Source of the DNA: CADCWN01 sp046328475
GTDB taxonomy: Bacteria > Chloroflexota > Chloroflexia > Thermomicrobiales > CADCWN01
Assembly: GCA_046328475.1 (NCBI GenBank)
Contig: JAXLWN010000007.1
Coordinates: forward strand, 1 to 64,000
Direction of reading: 5' to 3'
Length of the DNA stretch: 64,000 nucleotides
Every line of letters starts with the position of its first letter. Position 1 is the stretch's first letter. Below the pieces are notes generated by a model. That model saw nothing but the letters and a program-made list of their open reading frames with translations. It was not told where the DNA came from and searched no databases. The position numbers and the translations under genes are program-made. Of this stretch, positions 47,400 to 56,075 are shown piece by piece.

Positions 47400-47984
47400 A
47401 TGGACGCGGTGCTAGCACGGTTCAGGGAGATGGCGATCGCCGCCGCACGCAACCCGGCCTTCATCCACCACCGCTGGTACGTCGATCACCACCTGCTGAT
47501 CGTCGAGCGGATCGCGGGCGAACTCTGCGAGCGCCACCCCGAGGCCGATGCGACCCTGGTCAATGTGCTCGTCTGGCTGCACGACTACGGCAAAGCGATC
47601 GACCGCGTCAACGAGCGCGTGGCGACGATCACGCGCGGTCGCGCGGCCTTGCTCGCCGCCGGCTTCACCGCCGAATTCGCGCACCGGGCGCTCTGGTGCT
47701 ACGAGCGCCACGAGACATACGACACCCTCGCCGACGCCCCGATCGAGGTGCAGATCGCCTCCTCGGCCGACGGCGCGGCGCACCTCGTCGGCCCCTTCTA
47801 CGCCCTCTGGTGGTACGAGAACCCCCAGCGCCCCATCGCCACCCTGCTGGCCGACAACCGGCGCAAGGCGCTCTTCGACTGGGAGCGCAAGATCGTCCTC
47901 CCCGAAGTCCGCGCCGCCTTCGCCGCCCGCCACCGCCTCCTCCTCGAACAGTGCGGCGACCTCCCCGAACGCTTCATCTCCTGA
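47400..47984 (+). CDS. HD-domain hydrolase
   Basis: 194 residues; GAGGAGGGG precedes ATG 47400. The HD phosphohydrolase pattern is complete: His30/31 in WYVDHHLL, His61-Asp62 in VWLHDYGKAID, a later His in CYERHETY and Asp in ASSADGAAHL. HD enzymes hydrolyse phosphate esters of nucleotides and similar compounds with metal ions; the substrate is unknown. It ends 26 bases from the converging molybdenum-hydroxylase gene. Confidence 0.85.
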   Translation: MDAVLARFREMAIAAARNPAFIHHRWYVDHHLLIVERIAGELCERHPEADATLVNVLVWLHDYGKAIDRVNERVATITRGRAALLAAGFTAEFAHRALWCYERHETYDTLADAPIEVQIASSADGAAHLVGPFYALWWYENPQRPIATLLADNRRKALFDWERKIVLPEVRAAFAARHRLLLEQCGDLPERFIS

Positions 47985-48010
47985 TCCCATAGTCTGACTT
48001 CCGCCCGCTC

Positions 48011-50266
48011 CTACCGGAGCGCGCGGACGACGCGCTCCGGGGTGATGGGGAGTTCGTGGACGCGGGCACCGGAGGCGGCGGCGATGGCATTGGCGAGGGC
48101 GGCGGCGGGCGGCACGAGCGGCGGCTCGCCGACGCCCTTGGCACCGAACGGGGTGGTGGGGGCCGGGTGTTCGAGGATGATCGCCTCGATCGGCGGGGTG
48201 GTGTTGGCGCGCGGCAGGGCGTAGTCGAGCAGGGTGGCGGTGAGGAGCGTGCCCGACTCGTCGTACTCCATCCCCTCGTAGAGGCCCCAGCCGAAGCCCT
48301 GCACCGTGCCACCGATGATCTGCCCCTCGACCAGCGCCGGGTTGATCGCCCGCCCCGCGTCCTGCACGGCGACGTAGCGGAGGATCGCGGTCTCGCCGGT
48401 CTCGGGATCGACGCGGACGCGCGCGAGGTGGGCGGTCGCGGCGGAGAAGCCCTGTTGCAGGGCGACCGTGCCGCTGGCGTAGACCGGGGCGTAGTTGCCC
48501 CCAAAGACCATCGTCAGGCGGGTGAGGTCGGCGATCGGGCGCGAGCGGTCGGGCACGCCGCGCACCCGCACGGTGTCGCCGACGATCTCCAGATCATCGG
48601 GGATCGACTCCAGCTCCTCGGCGGCGATGGCGAGGAGCTGGCGGCGGGCTTCGGAGGCGGCCTGCACGATGGCCGCGCCGACGGTGAAGGTGGTCTTGCT
48701 GCCGCCCGCCGCCCCGGCGTAGGGCGCGGCGAGCGAGTCGGGCGCGACGATGCGCACGCGCGACAGGTCCATGCCGAACGCCTCCGCCGCCATCAGCGCG
48801 AGGGAGGTGTTCGAGCCGGAGATATCCTGCGAGCCGATCATCACGTCGAGGGTGCCGTCGGCGTCGAGGCGGCAGACGGCGGAGGCCGGTTCGCGCGAGC
48901 CGCCCCACGCGCCGACCGCGACGCCGAGGCCCTCGTGCTCGCCGAGCGGTTCGGCGTAGGCGGGGTGCTGTTGCAACGCTTCCAGGCACTCGCGCAGGGC
49001 GATCAGCTTCCAGGCGGAGCCGTCGGGGCGCGGGTCGCCCTCGCCCGCGACGTTCTGGAGGCGGAAGGCGAGCTCGTCCAGGCCCAGTTCGCGGGCCATG
49101 ATGCTCATGTTCGACTCGATCGCGAAGACGGCTTGCGGCCCGCCCGGCGCGCGATAGGAGCCCTGCAAGACGGTGTTGGTGTAGGCGTCGAAACCCTCGA
49201 TGTCGAGGTGCGGGATGCGGTAGCAGGAGCCGAGCAGCGAGCAGAGTCCGGCGGTCGGCACATCGTGCCCGGCGACGCCGATATCGACCGTCACGCGTGC
49301 CTTAAGGGCGAGCAAGGTGCCGTCGCGCCGCGCGCCGGTGGTGAGGGCGATGGTGCAGGCGGGGGCCGGGTTCATCGCCAGTTGCTCCTCGGTGCGGCTG
49401 AGGACGAGGCGCACCGGGCGGCGCAACTGGCGGGCGAGCAGGCCGACCAGCGGCTCGTAGACCGGGAGGTATTTGCCGCCGAAGCCGCCGCCCACGGCGG
49501 TCGCGGTGACACGCACGCGATGCGCGGGGAGGCCGACCGCGCCCGCGACGGCGTCGCGACAGGCGAACATGCCCTGGGTGGCGGTCCAGACCTGGAGGGT
49601 GCCGGTGGGATCGGGGGCGGCGACCATCGCGTGGGGCTCGACGTACCCCTGGTGGGTGCGGCGGGTGCGGTAGGTGCGCGTGACGACGACGTCAGACGCG
49701 GCGAGGCCGCGCGCGATGTCGCCCCGGTGGAAGTGGATGTGGCCGGAGACGTTGGGGCCGAGCGGGCGTTCCTCGGCCGCGCCCACGGTCACATCGGTGT
49801 GCGCCGCGCCCGGCTCGCCGCCGAGCATCGTCGCGTCCACGGCGCGGGGGGTGTCGGGGAGTAGCGCCGTCTCGATGTAGAGGGTGGCGGGGAGCGGCTC
49901 GTACTCGACCTGACTCAGCGCGGCGGCGTCGGTGGCGATCGCCTCGGACTCGGCGACGACGACCGCGATGGGCTGGCCGTAGTAGGAGGCGCGACCGATG
50001 CCCAGCGGCGGCGGGGAGGGGCGCTTGCGCCAGTGCGGCTCCAGGTCGGCCCCGCTGTAAACCGCGAGGACGCCAGGGAGGGCGCTGGCTGCGGCGGTGT
50101 CGAAGCCGACGATCCGGGCGCTGGCGTGGGGGCTGGTGACCAGCCGGGCGTGGGCCATCCCGGGCAGGGCGAGGTCGGCCGCGAACAATTCGGTGCCGAT
50201 CAGCTTCTCGTATGAATCGATGCGCTTCGTGGGGGTGCCGACATAGTGCAAGGTCGTCGCCATCAT
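48011..50266 (-). CDS. Xanthine-dehydrogenase-family molybdopterin-binding subunit
   Basis: 751 residues; AAAGGGACA precedes ATG 50266. N-terminal RIDSYEKLIGTELFAADLAL opens the hammerhead domain of the CoxL/XdhA family; molybdopterin contacts at AVGGGFGGKY and the substrate loops VLQGSYRAPGGPQAVFAIES; the C-terminal FGAKGVGEPPLVP carries the conserved catalytic Glu (GEP). It hydroxylates purines, aldehydes or CO-like substrates with electrons passed to FAD and iron-sulfur partners. Neither the medium (FAD) nor small (2Fe-2S) subunit gene is adjacent, so partners must lie elsewhere or within other complexes. Confidence 0.9.
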   Translation of the reverse strand: MMATTLHYVGTPTKRIDSYEKLIGTELFAADLALPGMAHARLVTSPHASARIVGFDTAAASALPGVLAVYSGADLEPHWRKRPSPPPLGIGRASYYGQPIAVVVAESEAIATDAAALSQVEYEPLPATLYIETALLPDTPRAVDATMLGGEPGAAHTDVTVGAAEERPLGPNVSGHIHFHRGDIARGLAASDVVVTRTYRTRRTHQGYVEPHAMVAAPDPTGTLQVWTATQGMFACRDAVAGAVGLPAHRVRVTATAVGGGFGGKYLPVYEPLVGLLARQLRRPVRLVLSRTEEQLAMNPAPACTIALTTGARRDGTLLALKARVTVDIGVAGHDVPTAGLCSLLGSCYRIPHLDIEGFDAYTNTVLQGSYRAPGGPQAVFAIESNMSIMARELGLDELAFRLQNVAGEGDPRPDGSAWKLIALRECLEALQQHPAYAEPLGEHEGLGVAVGAWGGSREPASAVCRLDADGTLDVMIGSQDISGSNTSLALMAAEAFGMDLSRVRIVAPDSLAAPYAGAAGGSKTTFTVGAAIVQAASEARRQLLAIAAEELESIPDDLEIVGDTVRVRGVPDRSRPIADLTRLTMVFGGNYAPVYASGTVALQQGFSAATAHLARVRVDPETGETAILRYVAVQDAGRAINPALVEGQIIGGTVQGFGWGLYEGMEYDESGTLLTATLLDYALPRANTTPPIEAIILEHPAPTTPFGAKGVGEPPLVPPAAALANAIAAASGARVHELPITPERVVRALR

Positions 50267-50762
50267 TGTCCCTTTCCAACACACGGCAAATGTCGGGCGA
50301 ATTGTACGGCACTGGTCGCCTGTTACGATGGGGGAGGGGGGGCGAAAAGTAGGTTTGTTTTTGCATTTTTGCTTTTTCTTTTTCTCTTTCCCTGGGGGCG
50401 AGGGCGGGGAGGGAGGCCCTCCATCCCCCAATGCTGGGGGACTTTACGGCGGTGGCGCTGGTGATGCGGGTCGGTTGGCGGTAGGTTGGCTCCCCCTACC
50501 CCCACATGTGGGGGATTTGGACGGATGGCTGAGGTGGGGGTGGTGGTCATGATGGGCCTCCTTGGGTGGGTGGCTTGGAGCACGGTGCGGGTGCCGTCTC
50601 ACGCTGGGCGGGTCGCGACCCGCCCTACCTGGATGAGGCGGCGTTGTGTCTGACGCCGCTACCTGTATCGTACCCGCCGAGGGGGGGGCGGACGTGCCAC
50701 ATTAGTGGAAAGATGACATTTGGAGTCATCGTGGCAAGGATGGGGGATTGAGTGGGGTGGGG
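50267..50762. other. Gene-free spacer with hairpins
   Basis: Contains a purine-rich tract near 50330, two stems of the form CCCCCAATGCTGGGGG and CCCCCACATGTGGGGG, and GGGCGGGTCGCGACCCGCCC near 50605, which resembles a single arm of the two-hairpin elements. No gene is supported. Confidence 0.5.
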
Positions 50763-51734
50763 TTAGTCGCGGGCGGCGTACCAGCGCAAGACGCGGAGGG
50801 CGCGCAGGTGTTCCAGCGGCTCGGGTGGCCTGCGCCTGCGTCGAGTTGGATTGGCATCTCGCCGGGTATTGGCATCGAGCGGCCAGCGGCCGTCGCTGTC
50901 GCGCTTGAGGCGACCAGGGCGATGGCTTCGGCTACGCGTTCGTCGGGGTAGACGTGGTTGGCACGGCGCAGGTATTCGAGGCCGCGCAGCAGGTCGTAGT
51001 GCCACCAGGTCGGGAAGGCGAGATTGGTCCAGGTGGCGCACCCCTTGCGGTCACGGCGATCACCTCGCCGCCGGTCGATTTCCGGCGGAAGAGGCGGCGT
51101 TCGAGCAGGTATTCCTTGCCCGCGCAGCCGGGTTTGGTCACCTCCGGCTGTTGCCGGATTGTTCGTGCGCGAGCAGGGCTTCGAGCACGATCGTAGTGCT
51201 GAAACCCAGAGGAGCGCGTCGAGCCGTTCTCGGCCTCGCAATTCCAGCCGCCATCGGGCAGTTGCTCGCCGAGCAGTCGCTCGATGATGCCCTGGACATC
51301 CTGGCCGAAGTAGGCACCGGCCGCCGCGACCTGTCCGTTGATGCAGGGTCTGCTTCGGCCTGAGAAGAAGGGGGTTGTCGCCGCCATCCGGACCCCATCC
51401 TCTGCCAGGTCACGCGGTCGCGCACGAGGCTCGCGCGCTGCGCTTCGCGCCGGTGTGGATCGAGGCCGAGGTCGCGCAGCAGCATCAGGGCGTGCATGGT
51501 GGAGGTCCAGCCGCGATTCCAGGTCGCGCCGCCCCACTGTCCGTCGGCCCTGGAGGGCGAGCAACTGCGCGCCCGCGCCCTCGGTGGCAACCCGCGCTCG
51601 CTCGGCCGCGATCGCGGGCGCATCGGTCAGGTCACGCAGCACCTGCCAGCGGATCGCCGGATCGCCAGCGAGCAGCCAGGTGATGACTGCCTGCTCGGGG
51701 TGGCGAGGCTGGCCGTTCGGGTGGGGATCGCCAT
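50763..51734 (-). pseudogene. Prenyltransferase/squalene-cyclase-repeat protein, many frameshifts
   Basis: Readings in three frames join as GDPAIRWQVLRDLTDAPAIA, WNRGWTSTMHALMLLRDLGL, INGQVAAAGAYFGQDVQGII, ERLLGEQLPDGGWNCEAENG, GKEYLLERRLFRRKSTG, NLAFPTWWHYDLLRGLEYLR, and an end LRALRVLRWYAARD at 50763. QLPDGGW is the QxxDGxW-type repeat of alpha-toroid terpene cyclases and related prenyltransferase folds, but the length (about 320) is half a squalene-hopene cyclase, so it is a shorter relative of unknown activity. At least five shifts. The start is near 51734, next to a dispersed repeat. Confidence 0.7.
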
Positions 51735-51752
51735 CTGCCGCCCAGGGGGGCG

Positions 51753-51804
51753 GACCTCACCCCGCCGCCTGCGGGCGGCACCCTCTCCCGCGAGGAGAGG
51801 GGAG
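51753..51804 (+). repeat. Dispersed palindromic repeat, family S, copy 3
   Basis: GACCTCACCCCGCCGCCTGC then the CTCTCCCGCGAGGAGAG palindrome, as at 385-435. It lies at the 5' edge of the cyclase-like gene. Confidence 0.75.
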
Positions 51805-51929
51805 GTTCCGACTCCGCACGCATTTCCGCGCGACCCGATACTGGTGGTGATCGAACGCGCCAGTCGCCAACGGCGCGTTCAGCCGCGCGATCAGGGTAGC
51901 GCACGCGGCGGCCTCCTGACATGCTGATG

Positions 51930-52912
51930 TTCTCAGGGGGTGGGGTCGAGGACGAGCTGGGTTTGGTGATCTGGGCGAGGAGGCGACCTTCAAGGTTGGT
52001 GGTGAGGCGGGCTTTGCCAGACCTGGGTGCGTCGGCCGCGATGGGAGGGGAGGCATTCGCCGGTGACGATGCTGCCGCTCAGCGATGTTGCGTTGCGTGA
52101 CGGGTGCGCGAATGCGCGGCTTCTGCATGGCGATGGTCTCGACAAGCGTGGCAACTGCGTGTAGCATCATGGCCATCCTTGGTAGTGGGACCACATGATC
52201 GATGAAGAGTGTGTATGCCACCGGTGTCGTCAGCACTGGTGGGAGCTTTGGCATTGAAAGGGTACGCCATGTGGCAATGGGACAGTGATGACGAACAATC
52301 CTTCGAGGCCGAGGACCCATCGCCTCGAATATGAGGCAATGGCAAGACAAATCTGTTGATTTCGATGAACTCGCTGCTGGCTTCGATGGCGCGCCTGCTA
52401 TCGGACGTTCGCTACTCCCGCTGGGCCGTATCATCGAGGAGCCCTATCTTCAGGATCTTAGCTGGCTTGTTACTGATGGCTGGCCTGTTGAGGTGTTGGC
52501 ACTGTGGCCTCTGGTCGCATGTAGATCATCCTGATCAGCAGCATTGTGAGGAGTGCCCAAGCTCCTCTGCCGTCGTTGCTGCCGCTTGCCAGCCACCTTT
52601 TTCTTGTGGCTGAAGCGTCTGCCCCACTGCTGGGTGCGACGGGCCAGCGCGGCACTCTGCCAAGCGCAGATTGTTCGTATTGGTTGGTATTGGCCTATAC
52701 GACGGCTGTGCGCTCTGATTCGAGTTGGACTCGCCGGTGAGATTGTGCCGACCGATATATTCGTTGCGCCGAGCGAGCTGGAAGAGATCGTCCCTAAGCA
52801 TTTTGCCGAAACCAGATCATGTGCCTGCGGATTGTGGGCTAAAGCGCTGCGATGGTGGCTGCCGTTATCGCCGGGGGATCGTCGGCCACACTGGTGGGCA
52901 CGATATGCGACT
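51930..52912. other. Gene-poor, AT-richer DNA of foreign appearance
   Basis: About 1 kb in which no frame on either strand gives a recognisable protein. Composition shifts toward AT and back abruptly near 52913, where a thioesterase reading is cut. It may be an old insertion or a junk remnant of a mobile element; I see no terminal repeats or transposase. Confidence 0.45.
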
Positions 52913-53002
52913 TCAGCCGTAGGGGGCGAGGCTAACGAGGCGGATGCCGAGCAGGCGGCTGAAGGGGGGCAGGCGGTCTTGCATTTCGGCGAGCGGGTTC
53001 AT
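52913..53002 (-). pseudogene. 5' fragment of a PaaI-type thioesterase gene
   Basis: ATG 53002 starts NPLAEMQDRLPPFSRLLGIR then LVSLAPYG and a stop. This is the usual opening of hotdog-fold PaaI thioesterases of about 140 residues, which hydrolyse acyl-CoA esters. Only about 29 residues remain; homology stops where the AT-richer DNA begins, so the gene was cut by insertion or deletion. Confidence 0.55.
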
Positions 53003-53042
53003 GGTTGCCTCCACAGAGTTGAGCGCTCTGCCCCTCACGATT

Positions 53043-53963
53043 TCAGGGGGCGATGGCGAACTCTTCGCCGGTGAGGGCGTGGCGGCGGGCGGCCCAGGCT
53101 TCCGGTCGTTCTTCGGTGAGGAGGAAGGTGTAGCCGTCGCCGGGGACAGGGCCAACGAGCAGGGCTTCGGGGTGGAGGTGTTCGAGAGGCAGATTGGCGC
53201 GGGTGAAGGCGTCGGCGACGGTACGCAGGTCTGCAGCGAGAAGGTGGAGCAGGGCGATTTCGCCGCGATCGTGCGGGGCGTCCTGCCAGGCGCGGGTTGT
53301 AGCGACGGCGGTATTCGTCGGGGTGAGCCAGGTGGCGAGGTGGGGGCCGATCTGCACGACGGCTGAGCCTTCCTCCTCGGGGATCGGTTCGTGGGGAGCG
53401 AGGAGGGTGGCCCAGCGGATGGCGCGGGCGCGGGGATCGGGCGCGACGAGGATGACGCCGTTGATGGCGTAGGCGGTGTTGGGCGGGATCGGCACCGGGC
53501 GGGGCGAGGGGCGCTGCGCGCCATGGTAGGTCAGGGCGAAGCAGTGGGCACCGGGGAGGAGGTCGCGGGGGATCGGCTGGAAGCTCCAGGCTGGCCCGGC
53601 GTCGGACGTCGCGCACGCCCCGGCTGATGGCGGGCGGGAGGGTGTAGCCGCGCTCGCGCCATTCCTCGGCGGTGGCGGCGACATCGGGGGATTCCAGGCC
53701 GATGCCCCAGGGTCGCATGGCGGGCTGATAGGTCTGGATGCCGGGGACGCCACTGCCACCGGCGGCGAAGAGGGCGTCGTCTTCGACCCAGGCGAGTTCG
53801 AGGTATTCGGGGCCGAGCATGATGAAGCCGTTGCGCAGGCCGGGGTCGTGGCGCACGGTCGTCGCTTCGGGGAGGAAGCCACTGACGGTAGAGGTCGAGT
53901 TGGGCCCTCGATGGTGGCGGCGCGGGTCGAGGTGATGAAATGCTCCATGCGAATGGGGTGCAT
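53043..53963 (-). pseudogene. Glyoxalase-like domain protein, three or more frameshifts
   Basis: ATG 53963 after GGAGG: HPIRMEHFITSTRAATIEGP. Shifted frames give GLRNGFIMLGPEYLELAWVE, RPWGIGLESPDVAATAEEWR, then SFQPIPRDLLPGAHCFALTY, NTAYAINGVILVAPDPRARA and a clean C-terminal third (LRTVADAFTRANLPLEHLHP) to 53043. About 305 residues. It belongs to the same broad VOC group as the intact protein at 5220-6014. Function unknown. Confidence 0.7.
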
Positions 53964-53982
53964 TGGGCCTCCGGGGTGTGAA

Positions 53983-54017
53983 GGGAGAGGGGAGAGGGGA
54001 GAGGGGAGAAGGGAGAA
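53983..54017. repeat. Heptamer array GGGAGAG
   Basis: Five tandem units of GGGAGAG/GGGAGAA, 20 bases upstream of the glyoxalase-like start. Confidence 0.85.
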
Positions 54018-54154
54018 GGATGAGGCGTGGGCTGATGTTGAAAGTGAGTGGAGTTCCGATTGCTCCGCCCGGAGATAAATCTCCGTTATACACGCGCCGG
54101 ATGAATCCGGCTTGGGCGGGGCATGGCGGGCAGGGTTGGCGTGGGGGGTAATCC

Positions 54155-55087
54155 TCATGCGTTCGACCTCGGGTGGGTGCCGTTGGCGGGGAGGAGGGCT
54201 GCGCAGACGGCGAAGTTGAGGGGGGTGGGGACGTTGTGTTCGCGGCCGAGGCGGACGATCGCGCCGTTAAAGGCGTCGAGTTCGATGCGGCGTCCGGCGG
54301 CGAGGTCGCGGCTGAGGGAGCTGCGGACGGTGGGGGAGGCACCGGCGAGGACGGCGAGCTGGCGCGCGATGGCGTCGTCGGGGAGTTGCACGCCGAGGGC
54401 GCGGGCGACGGCGACGGCTTCTTCCATCATGCCGCGACAGAGGGCGAAGGTCTCGGGACAGGAGCAGAGGGCGCGATAGGGGAGGCGGGTGAGGCCGCTG
54501 AGGCTGCCACCGGCGACGATGGAGAGGAATTTCTCCCAGAGGACAACGCGGATATTGGGGCTGAGTTCGGCGGCAAGCCCGGCGGCGTGGAAGGTCTTCA
54601 GGAGTTGCTCGGTGCGCGGGCTGGTGCCGCCCGCGAGTTCGCCAAAGCGGAGGTGGCCGGAGAGGCCGCCCTCGACGATCAGGCCGGGCGCGGCGACGTG
54701 CGCGGTGCGGTAGACCACGCCGCCGAGAACGGCGTTGAGACCGACGACGCGGGCGATGCGGTCTTCGTTGTCCACGCCGTTCTGGAGGGAGAGGACGAGT
54801 GTGGCCGGTCCCATCAGCGGTGGCAGGCGGGCGGCGAGGGCGTCGGTGTCGTAGGACTTGACGCCGAAGATGACGAGATCGACCGGGCCGATGTCGCGCG
54901 GGTCGTCGCTGGCGGCGACGGCGACGGTGAATTCGCCCGCCTCGTCCGAGCGGAGGGTGAGGCCGCGCTCGCGGATGGCCTGGAGGTGCGCGCCGCGCGC
55001 GATGCAGGCGACCTCGTGCCCGGCGCGGGCGAGCATCGCGCCGTAGTAGCCTCCGAGGCCGCCGGTTCCGGCGATGGCGACGCGCAT
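54155..55087 (-). CDS. panE: 2-dehydropantoate 2-reductase (ketopantoate reductase)
   Basis: 310 residues; AGGAGG before ATG 55087. NADP-binding RVAIAGTGGLGGYYGAMLAR, VIFGVKSYDTDA and SLQNGVDNE with the conserved Asn, catalytic Lys in VLWEKFLSIVAGGSLSGLTR, and the C-terminal Ser-containing helix SSLSRDLAAGRRIELDAFNG. It reduces ketopantoate to pantoate for coenzyme A synthesis. Related ApbA-family enzymes act on other 2-keto acids, so the exact role is probable, not certain. Confidence 0.88.
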   Translation of the reverse strand: MRVAIAGTGGLGGYYGAMLARAGHEVACIARGAHLQAIRERGLTLRSDEAGEFTVAVAASDDPRDIGPVDLVIFGVKSYDTDALAARLPPLMGPATLVLSLQNGVDNEDRIARVVGLNAVLGGVVYRTAHVAAPGLIVEGGLSGHLRFGELAGGTSPRTEQLLKTFHAAGLAAELSPNIRVVLWEKFLSIVAGGSLSGLTRLPYRALCSCPETFALCRGMMEEAVAVARALGVQLPDDAIARQLAVLAGASPTVRSSLSRDLAAGRRIELDAFNGAIVRLGREHNVPTPLNFAVCAALLPANGTHPRSNA

Positions 55088-55141
55088 GGGGCACCTCCTG
55101 GCGGGGATTGTACTGTAGTGGGGGCGTGAGAAAGGACGGGT

Positions 55142-55232
55142 GAACCGCCAAGACGCCAAGGAGACGCCAAGGACGCCAAGACGAAGGACGATTTTACCGC
55201 AGAGGACGCAGAGGGCGCAGAGGACGTAGAGA
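55142..55232. repeat. Tandem 9-base units GACGCCAAG and GACGCAGAG
   Basis: GAACCGCCAAGACGCCAAGG with further GACGCCAAG units, then CCGCAGAGGACGCAGAGGGC with further GCAGAGG units. The first type also occurs at 10842 and 45713; the second resembles 45648. They fill the spacer before the DUF4291 gene, in which I see no other feature. Confidence 0.8.
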
Positions 55233-55393
55233 CGAGGAGAGAAGAGAGAGGAGAGATGGATTGGTACAGGGGGACATGGGAGAGGGATGAGAGACGGTAG
55301 ACGGTCGAGATGGGATTTTTGTCGCTTTACCGGTTGGCATGCCTGACGCTACACTCGGCTTGGTGGGTGAACACGGGAGGTTGGGCGCGAACG

Positions 55394-55987
55394 ATGCCAG
55401 CGACATATGAGATTCGCGCGGATTATGACGCGCAGACGATTGTGGTTTATCAGGCGTATGCCCCGGCCATTGCTCTGCCCGCCCTCGCGGCGCAACGGTT
55501 TGTCCCGCCTTTTTCGTTCGGTCGGATGACCTGGATCAAGCCGTCGTTCCTGTGGCTGATGGAGCGGAGCAACTGGGGGCAGAAGGCCGGACAAGAGCAG
55601 ATCCTGGCGGTGCGCATCAGGCGCGAGGGCTGGGATGCGGCCCTCGCGCAGGGGGTGCTCACATCGTATGAGCCGCGTGCCCACCGCGACCAGCGTGCGT
55701 GGCAAGCCCAATTTGACCAGGCGCTCGTCCATGTGCAGTGGGATCCTGAGCGTTCGATCCGGGGCGCGGGCTTGCCCTACGACAGCATCCAGGTAGGACT
55801 CAGCCGCCATGTCATCCGGCGCTACGTGGATGAGTGGACGGTGGGTATCAGCGACTACACCCCGCTCGTGCGGAAGATTGCGGGACTCATCAAGGCCGGG
55901 CAGGTGGCACAAGCGCGCAAGCTGCTGCCTGTCGAGCGGGTGTATCCGGTCGATCCGGAGGTCGGGCGACGATTGCTGATCGCCTAA
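55394..55987 (+). CDS. DUF4291-family protein
   Basis: 197 residues from ATG 55394; an in-frame ATG at 55310 would add 28 unlikely residues. YEIRADYDAQTIVVYQAYAP opening, FGRMTWIKPSFLWLMERSNW (the family's hallmark MTWIKPSFLWM), QILAVRIRREGWDAAL and VQWDPERSIRGAGLPYDSIQ match DUF4291, a conserved family of unknown function found in bacteria and some eukaryotes. No partner genes. Confidence 0.85.
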   Translation: MPATYEIRADYDAQTIVVYQAYAPAIALPALAAQRFVPPFSFGRMTWIKPSFLWLMERSNWGQKAGQEQILAVRIRREGWDAALAQGVLTSYEPRAHRDQRAWQAQFDQALVHVQWDPERSIRGAGLPYDSIQVGLSRHVIRRYVDEWTVGISDYTPLVRKIAGLIKAGQVAQARKLLPVERVYPVDPEVGRRLLIA

Positions 55988-56015
55988 TAGCCGGTCTGCG
56001 GCCAAACCCACTTGT

Positions 56016-56062
56016 GTAGGCATGCGCCACACGAGGCGGGCGACGCGCCGAGTCGCCCCTAC
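56016..56062. repeat. Shortened two-hairpin element, copy R4
   Basis: Starts GTAGGCATG and ends GTCGCCCCTAC, 47 bases, with one palindromic arm GGGCGACGCGCCGAGTCGCC-like. It lies between the DUF4291 gene and the exporter operon. Confidence 0.5.
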
Positions 56063-56075
56063 GAGGGGCAGTGGG

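Noticed and set aside
51930..52912. Insertion sequence
   Set aside because: No transposase reading, terminal inverted repeats or target duplication could be found by eye.
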